From contig NZ_CP157355.1 in NCBI RefSeq assembly GCF_040047665.1, positions 3,224,001 through 3,288,000 of the forward strand: a stretch of DNA of 64,000 bases, written 5' to 3'. Positions 9,357 to 18,505 of this stretch are shown one piece after another. The first letter of the stretch is position 1. Every line of letters starts with the position of its first letter. The DNA comes from Chitinibacter sp. FCG-7 (lineage in GTDB: Bacteria > Pseudomonadota > Gammaproteobacteria > Burkholderiales > Chitinibacteraceae). The notes under the pieces are model-generated. The model saw nothing but the letters and a program-made list of their open reading frames with translations. It ran no database searches and was not told the origin of the DNA. The position numbers and the translations under genes were made by a program.

Positions 9357-10892
9357 TCAATCAGCAAAAGCCTGCTTCACCATATCAACAACCCGTTCAC
9401 CAATTGCTGGGTTTTCGGCAAGGATTGGGTAGCGTTTGCAAAGCTGATTAGATAGCTCGTTGCCATTTTGCCGGATGCTGCGGATGATGCTATCTAGCTC
9501 ATTGTCCGGTGCTTCTAAAAATTGCTTGATTGCGTTGCGGGCCTGATCGTTGGCTTTTAAGAAACGGGCTTCTTTGCGCATTTCTTGTGTTAGCGTTGTG
9601 TCGATGATTTTGGCGAGATATTCGGCGTGTGCCGTGAGGTCGGGGTAGCGCCATGCGGGTAGTGCATCGTCGTAAGCACTGAAATAAAGATTGTATTCAA
9701 CGCCATCCTCGGCGATGACAGGCTCGCCAAACGCATATTGATCGGCATATTTGCGCATCAGGCGGCGCGAAAAACGCTCAAGCACTTTGTCATAAGCGGC
9801 GCGCGCTTGCGTGCTGTCGGCGATGGTCGCTGAAACTGGCAGAATAATCGGCGCGGGCACGAGGCCATCGCGGCGTAAGATGTCGTTGATTAAAAAGCGC
9901 GATATTCTGCCATTGCCATCCGCCATTGGATGAATATAAACAAAGCCGAAAGACGCGACTGCGGCGCGCACGATGGATGACGCGCCTTGGCTGCGTTTGA
10001 GAAAATGCGCAAGTCCTGAGAGAAGGGCGTTTGTTTGTTCCCAATGTGGGGCGATGTAATCAACGACCGCTTGATAATGATCTGAAGGAGCTGAAGGCCC
10101 AACGTAAACGGGTGAACGGCGCAGTCCATAGCGCAGTGCCATATCGCCCAAAATACCGCGCTGTAATAGGCTCAGGGTTTCGGGCGTGAATGGATTTTCG
10201 TGTTGCCCGCATTCGTTTTTCATGACGGCGGCAAAGCGGCGGATGCGGTCTTCTTTATCCTGCTCACGCTCAATCAGAAAACTGGCGCGGCTCTCTTTGA
10301 CGGTTAGCCAAACTGTACTGCGCAAAATCAGATCAACGCCGAAGTCTGATTCCAGCTCGGCCAGCTTGGCGGGTAAATCGTAGGTTTCAGTCGCCTGTAT
10401 TGCCGCGGTTCGACGAACGATAGGACAGTAATCGCGATTACCTGGCAGATTGTCACGCACCCGCCAGCGCGGGCAATTGATCGGAGTTCCGACTAGATAC
10501 AGTTCGGCATCAAGTGCATTAATGTAGTTGCCTCGCGTTAGATTGGGCGCAGCCAGCGTGTCATCCAATAACCATTCATACAAGAAGCAGGCGCGGCGGG
10601 CATAACTTCCTGTTGGTTCTCGCGCAATCCATTGTTCTAGCTCTTGCTTGATCAAAGTTTGAGAAAAAAGCCGAGCCAGAAATTCCAGATGGATGCCTTC
10701 ATACTTGAATGCAAAAGCCAGTTGTTCACTAAAACTGTCAAGAGGGCGGTAGCTTTCTGGGTAAACTTCAAAACGTATGTCACCGTCACTCGACGTGGAG
10801 CGGTTACGCCCAATTTCACTCTGTACGGCCAGAGGGTGTACCGGATGCACGTTGTAGGTCAGCGATAGCCATTGATACCCGATCTCATCCAT
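9357..10892 (-). CDS. Fic family protein (predicted AMPylase)
   Basis: A 511-residue protein with the Fic active-site loop HPMADGNGRISRFL, matching HPFx[D/E]GNGRxxR, so the catalytic His, metal-binding Asp and phosphate-binding Gly/Arg are present. Fic enzymes usually transfer AMP to hydroxyl side chains of target proteins. The N-terminal half carries AFAFKYEGIHLEFLARL, where a class II inhibitory helix would sit, but the Ser/Thr of the canonical inhibitory motif appears to be Ala. It stands alone, convergent with the STAND gene and next to the BREX locus, so a role in defence or growth control is possible. The target cannot be read from sequence. Confidence 0.85.
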   Translation of the reverse strand: MDEIGYQWLSLTYNVHPVHPLAVQSEIGRNRSTSSDGDIRFEVYPESYRPLDSFSEQLAFAFKYEGIHLEFLARLFSQTLIKQELEQWIAREPTGSYARRACFLYEWLLDDTLAAPNLTRGNYINALDAELYLVGTPINCPRWRVRDNLPGNRDYCPIVRRTAAIQATETYDLPAKLAELESDFGVDLILRSTVWLTVKESRASFLIEREQDKEDRIRRFAAVMKNECGQHENPFTPETLSLLQRGILGDMALRYGLRRSPVYVGPSAPSDHYQAVVDYIAPHWEQTNALLSGLAHFLKRSQGASSIVRAAVASFGFVYIHPMADGNGRISRFLINDILRRDGLVPAPIILPVSATIADSTQARAAYDKVLERFSRRLMRKYADQYAFGEPVIAEDGVEYNLYFSAYDDALPAWRYPDLTAHAEYLAKIIDTTLTQEMRKEARFLKANDQARNAIKQFLEAPDNELDSIIRSIRQNGNELSNQLCKRYPILAENPAIGERVVDMVKQAFAD

Positions 10893-11109
10893 AAAATCGA
10901 TTACTCCGCCATAAAAACAGTTATAAATTGATTTTTTCTAATGAAAATGATTGTAGCAGGCGGATTTGGGGGTTGGCAGGCTAAGTTGCTTGGCTTGAAC
11001 TGAGGTGTGCTAGAGGGATGGAAACGCTATGAACTGATCGTGGTATTTTTCATGTTCTTATTTTTTTGCTTGGAATATTTCCTTAATAAGTCAGTAGTTT
11101 ATGCGGCTG

Positions 11110-11889
11110 CTAATTATGGAGTGGCTTAAATGGCAAATACCCATCAAATCGGGTGCTTTCGCCCTCTAACGTGAAATCGGGTTTGATCCCCGCCAGATGT
11201 GGCGCGTGGCGGGGACGTTTGACGGTGACGCGTTTGAGCGCGATTTGCCGTGCCGGGGTGAGCAGCGCATCGGCGTCTTCGTCGCCGCCGATCAGCGTTT
11301 GAAATGCCGCCATGTCTTTTTTGGATTTGGCTCGTTTGCCCGGCTCGGGAAACATCGGGTCAAGATAGACGACATCAAATGCTTGTTCAGCCAGGGGGCC
11401 GATGCCCGTAGCGCGCTCGGTCAGCCATTGGCGGCCATCGCCAAAATGCAGCGTCATGCGTTGGGCAATTTCTGTGGTGTGGGTATCTTGCTGTGCGCGT
11501 TGTAGGCCGTCTTTCAGCAGCAGATACGCTACCGGGGTACGTTCGATCAAGGTCACGTCACAACCCAAGCTGGCCAAGACAAAGCCATCTCGCCCTAGCC
11601 CGGCGGTGGCATCAAGTACGCGTGGCAGGTAGCCACTTTTGATGCCGACGGCTTTGGCTACCGGCTGGCCACGTCCGCCACCAAACTGGCGTCGATGCGC
11701 AGCTGCGCCGCCGACAAAATCAACAAACACCGGTGCTTTTTCGGTGAGCGAGTGCAGCTCAAGATGTTCATCAACCCAGCACAAATAGTGGGTCGCATCG
11801 CTAGGGGGGGTATCCCATACTGGCAAGCCTAGCGATTGGGCTTCAGCGCAAAGCTCGGGGGGGGTATTGGTATGGATCAGGCCTATCAT
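11110..11889 (-). CDS. rsmJ: 16S rRNA (guanine-1516 N2)-methyltransferase RsmJ
   Basis: The 259-residue protein has the RsmJ signature: DATAGLGRDGFVLASLGC (SAM-binding motif I), IERTPVAYLLLKDGLQRA, and YLDPMFPEPGKRAKSKKD containing the DPMFP catalytic-type motif. Length matches the family (about 250). RsmJ methylates G1516 of 16S rRNA using S-adenosylmethionine. It begins 2 bp after mtfA ends on the same strand, so the two are probably cotranscribed. Confidence 0.93.
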   Translation of the reverse strand: MIGLIHTNTPPELCAEAQSLGLPVWDTPPSDATHYLCWVDEHLELHSLTEKAPVFVDFVGGAAAHRRQFGGGRGQPVAKAVGIKSGYLPRVLDATAGLGRDGFVLASLGCDVTLIERTPVAYLLLKDGLQRAQQDTHTTEIAQRMTLHFGDGRQWLTERATGIGPLAEQAFDVVYLDPMFPEPGKRAKSKKDMAAFQTLIGGDEDADALLTPARQIALKRVTVKRPRHAPHLAGIKPDFTLEGESTRFDGYLPFKPLHN

Positions 11890-11890
11890 C

Positions 11891-12697
11891 TTAGTGCACT
11901 ACGGCTTCGGCAAAATAAGGGCGATAGCCTACACGAGGCAGACGGCTTTGGGGGTCTTGCCGATAAAAGAGTTTGAGCTGTTCGTACACCGCCGGATAGG
12001 TGTCGAGTAGCGTGTGTGGGTCTTCAAAAAATACTTCGGAGCAGACTGCAAAGCATTCGGCGGCATTGCTCGCGGCGTAGAGATCAATCGGGCTGTATTC
12101 GCCACGGTCTGCTTTTTGCTGCAAATCGATAAAGGCATGGCTAAATGCGGCCTGCCAGTGTTTCTGGTTCATACCGTGATGCAGCGGCGGGTTGCCATTG
12201 GGAAAACCATTGCGCATATCGAGTTTGTGCGCCAGCTCGTGAATGACGACATTAAAGCCATCTTGCCATGGCGCTTCCATCACATCGTGCCATGACAGTA
12301 ATACCGGCCCGTCGCTGCGCGCTTGTCCAGCCAGCACTTGCTCGCCTTCATGCACAAAGCCGTGGTGATCGCGCTCGCGAGTGGGCGTCACAAACTGGCT
12401 GGGATAAATAATGATTTCCTGCCAGTCATCGTAGGCGTCAAAGCCCAAATTCAAAATCGGCAACACCGCTTGCACGGCCAGCACCAGCCGCATGGGGTCG
12501 CTAAATTCAATGTCTTTAGCGGGGGAAATTGATTTGGTATGCAAGAACCACGCCGCTAGTGCTTTGAGGCGTTGTAATTCGTCGCTGCTGAGCCCGCGCA
12601 GTATCGGCATTGTGGTCAGCGGCTGCCAGAGTTCATCGTTAATCGGGTGGCGCTTGAGCCACCATTGGCGGTAGGCATTCTGGAAAAATTGCAACAT
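11891..12697 (-). CDS. mtfA: Zinc metallopeptidase MtfA (M90 family)
   Basis: A 268-residue cytosolic protein with the zinc-peptidase motif VVIHELAHKLDMRNG (HExxH), preceded by GPVLLSWHDVMEAPWQDGFN and followed by ECFAVCSEVFFEDP, which supplies the third ligand region. This is the pattern and length of MtfA, the Mlc/DgsA-interacting peptidase that modulates glucose PTS expression in enterobacteria; no Mlc is seen here. It is followed immediately by rsmJ. Confidence 0.93.
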   Translation of the reverse strand: MLQFFQNAYRQWWLKRHPINDELWQPLTTMPILRGLSSDELQRLKALAAWFLHTKSISPAKDIEFSDPMRLVLAVQAVLPILNLGFDAYDDWQEIIIYPSQFVTPTRERDHHGFVHEGEQVLAGQARSDGPVLLSWHDVMEAPWQDGFNVVIHELAHKLDMRNGFPNGNPPLHHGMNQKHWQAAFSHAFIDLQQKADRGEYSPIDLYAASNAAECFAVCSEVFFEDPHTLLDTYPAVYEQLKLFYRQDPQSRLPRVGYRPYFAEAVVH

Positions 12698-12934
12698 GGA
12701 TGTGCTCGGGCTATGGATATACCGTGCAGATTGTTATCTCAGGCTTTATTTTCAATCGTGATGGTCAATAATGAAGCTCGATTGCAGCGTGAATGTGTAC
12801 ACAAATCCACAAAATCAAGCTTTCGTAAGTTTACAGAGTAAGAGTTGGTTTATGCTGATAGGGTCTTGCCTATTGGGTGTATTGCCAATTGCGCCCTGTG
12901 CCGGATGTAATTTTCTTTTTATCGTGGTGACATT

Positions 12935-15262
12935 ATGTCGATTCGAGCTCGTCTTCTTCTGATCGCTGGTGCGGTGTATGGCGCAAGCATGATTGCACTG
13001 ATCATTTTTCTGAGCAGTGACTCGCAGGGAAGCATCTTGCTGGTCGGAGTGGTCGGCCTGCTGGTGCTACTGGCAGCGCTGTTCTGGGCCATGAACGATT
13101 CTCTGGGTCAACTAGGCAAACTCAGTGATGCGATTCGCACCCAGGCGGCCGAACATGGTGATTTGACCCTGCGTTTACCGGTCTCGGCTGGCGAAGTTGG
13201 CGAGCTGGCGCAGGCGTATAACCAGTTTGTCAGCAAATTCCAAAACGTGTTGCGCGATGTGCAGCGTGAAATGGAAGGGTTGGCGATCAGCTTGCATGAA
13301 TTGAGTTCAGTAACCGCCCAGATGGCCAAAGACACGCGCAGCCAGTCGGATTTTGCCGCCTCATCGGCTGCAACGGTCGAAGAAATTACGGTGAGTATCA
13401 ATCACATTGCCGATAGCGCGCGTGATATGGACTCGGTGGTGAGCGAAACGCAGCGTATTTCCGGCGATAGCGCCGATGCCGTACAACGGGTATCCGAGGA
13501 AGTTGGCCAGGTCTCGAATGCCATGGTTTCGTTGGGTAAAACCATGGATGGTCTGGGCGAGCGCTCGGTAGAAATCAGCGGGATTATCGGCGTGATCAAG
13601 GATATTGCCGATCAGACCAATTTGCTGGCGCTCAATGCGGCGATCGAAGCTGCGCGTGCTGGTGAGCAAGGGCGTGGTTTTGCGGTGGTTGCCGATGAAG
13701 TGCGCAAGCTGGCCGAACGCACCGCACAGGCCACTGTAGAAATTGCCCGCAAAATCGAATCGGTTGGGCTTGAAACCGATCGCGCAGTAAATAATATGTC
13801 AACCACGTCCGAGCGGGTAGGCCAGAGTGTGACGCTGGCTGATGATGCCCGTACCCATATGCTGGATATTCGTGAACGCATGGATCACGTGGTTAGTCTG
13901 GTACGTCAGATTGCCGATTCGACGACCGAGCAATCTTCCGCAGCAATGTCCATGGCCACTTCGTCCGAGCAAATCAATGTGATGACGATGGCGACTGATT
14001 CGGCCTTGCAACAAGCGAGCAAAACCATTGTTTCGCTCGATGATAGAGCCAAACGTCTGCTGCAAATCGTCGGCAGCTATAAACTGGCCGATATTGAAGT
14101 ATTGCACTGGTGGCAAGCGTCCAGCGAAGCCAAAGCGGTTTCTGAAATCAAGGCTTTGCTTAATCAGCGTGATCACCACTGGGTTGATGCCCAGATTGGT
14201 GGCGATAATCCAATGGGCTCGCTCAAACAGCGGGTTATCGCTGGTCATCCGCCTACGGCAGCCGCAATTGGCGGTGTTAAAATCCAGAACTGGGCCAAAG
14301 ACGGCGTGCTGGCCGATCTGACCGACATTGCCCAGCGCGAAAACTGGCCCAGCATTCTGCCTGCTGTACTCGACAAAATGATGCAGGCCGACGGCAAGTA
14401 TGTGGCTGTGCCTCTGGGCGTCGCACGCGTCAACATGATGTGGATTAATGCTGCAATGTTCAAGCGTACCGGCCAGAATGTGCCCAAAACCTGGGACGAG
14501 TTTTTTGCCGTGGGCGAGCGTTTCAAGCAAGCCGGTATTCCGATGATTGCGCTCGGTGAGCAACACTGGCAAATCGCCACCATTTTTGAAGCGCTGGCCT
14601 TGGGGCAGGGGGGCGCTGATTTTTATGTCAAAGCCTTCAGTCAGCTTGATCCTTCCGCTCTGACTGGCCCAGCGATGATTCGCGCTCTGGAAACATTGCG
14701 CCGCATGAAGCCTTATTGCACGCCCGATTCAGCCGGACGCGACTGGAATCTGGCCACCGCCGATGTGGTCAATGGCCGCGCTGCGTTGCAGATCATGGGC
14801 GACTGGTCCAAAGGTGAATTTGTGCAAGCGGGTAAAGAGCAAGGCGTTGATTACCTCTGTGTGCCATCACCTACCCTGAATGGCGAATACAGCTTTGCCG
14901 CCGATACCTTGACGATGTTCAAGTTGAGCGAGCCTAAAGCCATTACGGCACAGCGCGACTTTGTCAGCTTGCTGATGAGCCAGGAGGGGCAGGAAGTCTT
15001 CAATCTGTTTAAAGGTAATATCCCGGCGCGTACCGATGTGAATCTGAGCCGCTACGATGATTACGCCAAACAGTCGGCACGCGACTTTACCGGTGCCGCC
15101 AGCAAAGGTGTACTGGTGCCATCATGGGCGCATAATATGGCGGTGCAGGATGAAGTGCGTATGGCTTGGTTCGATATTATCGAAGCCTTCTGGCGCAACG
15201 CCAATATGAGCCCGCAAGACGCAGCCAAGCGCTTTGTTGATGCGTGCAGAATAGTGCGTTAA
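12935..15262 (+). CDS. Chemoreceptor fused at its C terminus to a sugar-binding protein domain
   Basis: 775 residues. Two hydrophobic helices (about 5-25 and 33-52) joined by a very short loop (SSDSQG) replace the usual periplasmic sensor. A HAMP-like region (53-105) follows, then a full methyl-accepting signalling domain (about 110-385) with the conserved tip [19 protein letters not shown] near residues 224-242. Residues 386-775 form an entire ABC-type solute-binding protein resembling Pseudomonas GtsA (glucose/mannose), with HWW at the start, [17 protein letters not shown] and GDWSKGEF segments, and [14 protein letters not shown]. By topology this domain lies in the cytoplasm; it has no signal peptide. 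Inference: a receptor that reads cytosolic sugar. The adjacent sugar ABC transporter fits the theme but uses a different binding protein. Confidence 0.9.
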   Translation: MSIRARLLLIAGAVYGASMIALIIFLSSDSQGSILLVGVVGLLVLLAALFWAMNDSLGQLGKLSDAIRTQAAEHGDLTLRLPVSAGEVGELAQAYNQFVSKFQNVLRDVQREMEGLAISLHELSSVTAQMAKDTRSQSDFAASSAATVEEITVSINHIADSARDMDSVVSETQRISGDSADAVQRVSEEVGQVSNAMVSLGKTMDGLGERSVEISGIIGVIKDIADQTNLLALNAAIEAARAGEQGRGFAVVADEVRKLAERTAQATVEIARKIESVGLETDRAVNNMSTTSERVGQSVTLADDARTHMLDIRERMDHVVSLVRQIADSTTEQSSAAMSMATSSEQINVMTMATDSALQQASKTIVSLDDRAKRLLQIVGSYKLADIEVLHWWQASSEAKAVSEIKALLNQRDHHWVDAQIGGDNPMGSLKQRVIAGHPPTAAAIGGVKIQNWAKDGVLADLTDIAQRENWPSILPAVLDKMMQADGKYVAVPLGVARVNMMWINAAMFKRTGQNVPKTWDEFFAVGERFKQAGIPMIALGEQHWQIATIFEALALGQGGADFYVKAFSQLDPSALTGPAMIRALETLRRMKPYCTPDSAGRDWNLATADVVNGRAALQIMGDWSKGEFVQAGKEQGVDYLCVPSPTLNGEYSFAADTLTMFKLSEPKAITAQRDFVSLLMSQEGQEVFNLFKGNIPARTDVNLSRYDDYAKQSARDFTGAASKGVLVPSWAHNMAVQDEVRMAWFDIIEAFWRNANMSPQDAAKRFVDACRIVR

Positions 15263-15310
15263 TACTGACTGTACAGATTTAATTGTCACAAGTTGAAAGC
15301 TTTGAAATTT

Positions 15311-15365
15311 AAAGGGTATATCTCTGTAGCCTATAAATTAAAATGGCTATGGAGATATACCCTTA
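15311..15365. repeat. Dispersed intergenic palindrome, copy P1
   Basis: AAGGGTATATCTC (15312-15324) pairs perfectly with GAGATATACCCTT (15352-15364), with an inner GTAGCC/GGCTAT pairing and an A/T loop. It sits between two convergent genes and lacks a T tract. It belongs to a family also found at 23180, 28501, 34108, 38504, 39967, 42041, 46133 and 56048. Confidence 0.85.
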
Positions 15366-15369
15366 TTAT

Positions 15370-16338
15370 TTACTCCTCGCTTGGTGTCGTGCTCTTTGCT
15401 GAGCTCTCTTTGTAGCGATGCCATATCCAGCTTAGGGAAATGATTGCGGCAATGAGCAGTAGTGGCCACAGATGGCTCAGGGCAATGATCACTTCCAGCG
15501 TACCTTTCCAGCCTGCTTGCAGGGCAGCAAGAACTCTTTCGCCAAAAGCGGGCTCGGCTGCAAGTAACTCGGCGGATATGTCTTCATGCTCGCTGCGGCT
15601 GATCTGGCGATCCTGATATAAATTCAGGCGGATGGTGCTAAATGCGACCTGATCGGCGATCAGTTTGCTCTGGATAAGTGCTTCATCCTGTCTGGCCTGT
15701 AGCTGGTTTTGAGCCAGGATGCGCTCGGTAGCTGATGCGGCTGTGGTGCTGTCGGTATTGCCGAGCGCCTGGGCGCTGGATTGGTTGCGTGCCTGTGCCA
15801 GCTGTTGCTGCAGCAACTCCAGTGCGACGTCCTGCGCTGTGAAATCTCGCTCGTCCAGAAACAGAACCAGCGGCGCCAGTGCATGTAGCAGGTTCTGAGT
15901 CTCGGCGCTGGGCACGCGCAAGGTGATATTGCCGTTCAGTGTATATTCGGTCAGTCGCAAAATCCGGCCATTGGCCTGCTTGCGCTCATGCTGGGCATAT
16001 TGTTGCGACTCGATGTGGTTCTGGGTGATAAACCCACCGAGTTTGGCAACGATATTTTCAATTTGCATACTGCTCTGATACACATCCTTGACCCGAAAGC
16101 GCGCTTGAGCCTGCCGGATTAACTGACGGTTTTCCGGTGTCTGACTATTAGTGCTGGAGCTAAGTTGCTCTACTGCGCTTGTTTGGGTTGATTCGGTTTT
16201 GGCCGAATCAGTTCTGGCGGCATGCGAGGGGGCTGATTCGGCGACATCGGCAGGCATTCCGCCAGACATTTCTGCTTTTTTCCCGCAAGCAAAGAGCAGG
16301 CTTGTGCATAGCAAAACAGGCAAGGCAAGTTGGCGCAT
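15370..16338 (-). CDS. DUF4349 lipoprotein, membrane-anchored
   Basis: The 322-residue product starts with a lipoprotein signal (MRQLALPVLLCTSLLFAC, lipobox Cys at 18), then a Ser/Thr-rich linker, a DUF4349 core beginning RQLIRQAQARFRVKDVYQSS with FITQNHIESQ and NITLRVPSAE, a coiled coil (about 200-240), and one C-terminal membrane helix (WPLLLIAAIISLSWIW) with a basic tail. DUF4349 proteins are envelope proteins of unknown role. Being both lipidated and helix-anchored is common for this family. It is convergent with the chemoreceptor gene, with palindrome P1 between them. Confidence 0.85.
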   Translation of the reverse strand: MRQLALPVLLCTSLLFACGKKAEMSGGMPADVAESAPSHAARTDSAKTESTQTSAVEQLSSSTNSQTPENRQLIRQAQARFRVKDVYQSSMQIENIVAKLGGFITQNHIESQQYAQHERKQANGRILRLTEYTLNGNITLRVPSAETQNLLHALAPLVLFLDERDFTAQDVALELLQQQLAQARNQSSAQALGNTDSTTAASATERILAQNQLQARQDEALIQSKLIADQVAFSTIRLNLYQDRQISRSEHEDISAELLAAEPAFGERVLAALQAGWKGTLEVIIALSHLWPLLLIAAIISLSWIWHRYKESSAKSTTPSEE

Positions 16339-16494
16339 GATGGTGTCCTAGTGAAAGTGTTGTCGCAGTTTAGTGCGGCATCGCCCGGGCTTGCTGTAAC
16401 CATCTAGCGTGATGTTTTTACCAAAGTAAGTAATTTGTACGAATTTTGTAATAACCTGGGCGCGGATGCACAGCAGGGGCGTGCTATTGATCAC

Positions 16495-18207
16495 TTAGTA
16501 ATCGGGTAGCGTATTGCTCAGCGCTTGCAAGATGGCAAACATCGTCTGCAATTGCTTTGGAATGCTGTCACGGCCTTTGATTTCGGCTGCTTCGGCAATC
16601 TCCAGCGCCATCCCGGGTTTGCTGTGGTAGCGCAGCGCACGGGCGATGATTTCCTCATCGCTGTAATGCACCGGCGTTTGCAGCGCCAGCGCTGCGGCGT
16701 GTTGCGCTGACATTGGCGTTTTCAGATTGCTGGCGGCCTGGCGATACACCGCGTCAAAACCTTGCTCCCATAAATAGTGCTCAATATCGCGACTCGGCAA
16801 AACGGTGATATGGCGATCTTGCTCACGCTCTCGCAGCAGCTTTTGCGCGCGCTGCAGATATTTTTGTCCCGCCTCGTCGCCGTCACAAATCACATGCCAA
16901 TGGATGCCCAGATGATCGGCAAATTTGATCAGGGGGGCCAGTCCGGCTTGGGCAAACTCAACACAGCGAATGCCTTCCAGCGGGAAATTAAGGCCACAAA
17001 TGCGCGCTAATTCAGGCAATAGCCAGAATTCGGTTTCACCCTCGACCAGCAGCCAGACGCGCGCAAACATGCTGCTGGCGCGGTTGCTGCGGATATGAAA
17101 CGCCACTTTGCGCGCATCGGTAATTGACAAAGCATTGGCTGCCAATTGATACACATGCACATGATTGGGCCAGCGCACCAGACGGCGCAGCGCGTGTTGC
17201 GCAAAGCTGGCCAGCAAATCGCCATGATTGGTGGTGATGATTTTTTGCAGCGGCAATTGTTCGATCAAACCCCAGATCATCGCCAGCTGGATCGGGTGTA
17301 AATGCGTTTCCGGGTCTTCCATCACCAGAATAGGGCTGGCTCCAGCACTAAGCGCGTATTCACCGCGCGCATGCAGCAGCGCGCCAAGTAGCATCAGTAG
17401 TGCCACACGACGCAAATTCGATCCCGAACGATTTGCGATTTCAAGCAGACTGTCTTCATCGCGAAAATTAAGCGGCGCATTGGCGATTTGCTCGGCTAGT
17501 CTTTGTGCTGGCGCATCGGTTTTGACCAGCGCCATATTTTCGCTGAGTAATCGCTGCATCGCCGCTAAGCCTTGACGTAATTCTTGCGGATGAAGCTGAT
17601 GCGGCACCGTCAGAATCCGCTCAAACACCGTGCGGACGGCATCGCTGGCCGGCAATTGCGGGTCTTCCGGTTGGGGCTGATTGGATAGCCGCGGGTGCTC
17701 CAGCCAGTCGGTCAGCTGCATATCGCGAAAGCGCAGCACTGGATGCAGCTTGATCAGCAAGTCGGCGAGCTGATCACTGGCGGCGTGCTCGATTTCCGCG
17801 CCTTCGCCATCGATAAAAAACCGGCGGGCCCGGATGTCGCGATGGCCAAAACGCTCGGCAACAAAGCGCAGTGCCAGCGTGGGCAGCTCTGGTGCGTCAG
17901 TGTTATTGCGATTGGAATAAAAGCACAGTGGCTCAAATTCAGCAGAGGGGGTATTGCCCTGAAAGTACAGTGTGATATTGAGTCGCCGGGCAATACTGGC
18001 CCTGGTATTGGCGATACGATGAAAATCTTCCTGCGTAAACAGTGTTTCAACTGCCGCCGGCGCAGTCAGGCAGCGGCACAGCGCCACAATCAAGCTGGTT
18101 TTGCCCCAGTTGTTTTCGCCAAACAGCGCCGTCGCGATTTCATCCAGCGTTAAATCAATCTGGCTGATGCCGCGAAAATTGGTCACTTGCAATCGAATCA
18201 GTTGCAT
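16495..18207 (-). CDS. YbjD/OLD-like ATPase with TOPRIM domain
   Basis: The start at 18207 (MQLIRLQVTNFRGI) is chosen because SMC/RecF-type ATPases begin this way; an upstream ATG at 18252 would add 15 unrelated residues. Walker A is GENNWGKTS (about 30-38), the ABC-like Walker B is ILVMEDPETHLHP, and a TOPRIM domain follows with LLVEGETEFWLLPEL and CDGDEAGQKYL (acidic metal ligands). Length (570) and order match E. coli YbjD, an OLD-family predicted endonuclease. Overcoming-lysogenization-defect nucleases can act in phage defence or repair; a chromosomal housekeeping role is equally possible. Confidence 0.85.
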   Translation of the reverse strand: MQLIRLQVTNFRGISQIDLTLDEIATALFGENNWGKTSLIVALCRCLTAPAAVETLFTQEDFHRIANTRASIARRLNITLYFQGNTPSAEFEPLCFYSNRNNTDAPELPTLALRFVAERFGHRDIRARRFFIDGEGAEIEHAASDQLADLLIKLHPVLRFRDMQLTDWLEHPRLSNQPQPEDPQLPASDAVRTVFERILTVPHQLHPQELRQGLAAMQRLLSENMALVKTDAPAQRLAEQIANAPLNFRDEDSLLEIANRSGSNLRRVALLMLLGALLHARGEYALSAGASPILVMEDPETHLHPIQLAMIWGLIEQLPLQKIITTNHGDLLASFAQHALRRLVRWPNHVHVYQLAANALSITDARKVAFHIRSNRASSMFARVWLLVEGETEFWLLPELARICGLNFPLEGIRCVEFAQAGLAPLIKFADHLGIHWHVICDGDEAGQKYLQRAQKLLREREQDRHITVLPSRDIEHYLWEQGFDAVYRQAASNLKTPMSAQHAAALALQTPVHYSDEEIIARALRYHSKPGMALEIAEAAEIKGRDSIPKQLQTMFAILQALSNTLPDY

Positions 18208-18505
18208 CGGGCGCTCGATAGGGCGTGCGTGGCGATGCTGCGAGTCTAGCAAAGATTGCCGCTGTTGGGCTTTTGTGCCTCGTTAGGGGGCCTGTGCATC
18301 AGCTGCAATACGCAGCGTTTAGCCTTGTTCAGCGGCTTGCCGCGTCTGCAAGATGCTGTGATTAGCCAAAAAAGGATGAAAACGAGCCATTGCAGCATGT
18401 TCGGTGGGTGAAGAAATCGAGAATAAGCACTGTGTAGTGCCCTGGACATCGCTACATGACACTGAGTAGCACGACATCAAACCCGGAAAGACCCTGGAGG
18501 AAAGA

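Noticed and set aside
11891..12697. MtfA-Mlc regulatory link to the sugar operon
   Set aside because: No Mlc-like repressor or PTS gene is in the window, so the link cannot be supported here.
13799..14572. 257-codon minus-strand frame inside the chemoreceptor gene
   Set aside because: Antisense to conserved MCP and binding-protein motifs, no ribosome-binding site, no recognisable domain.
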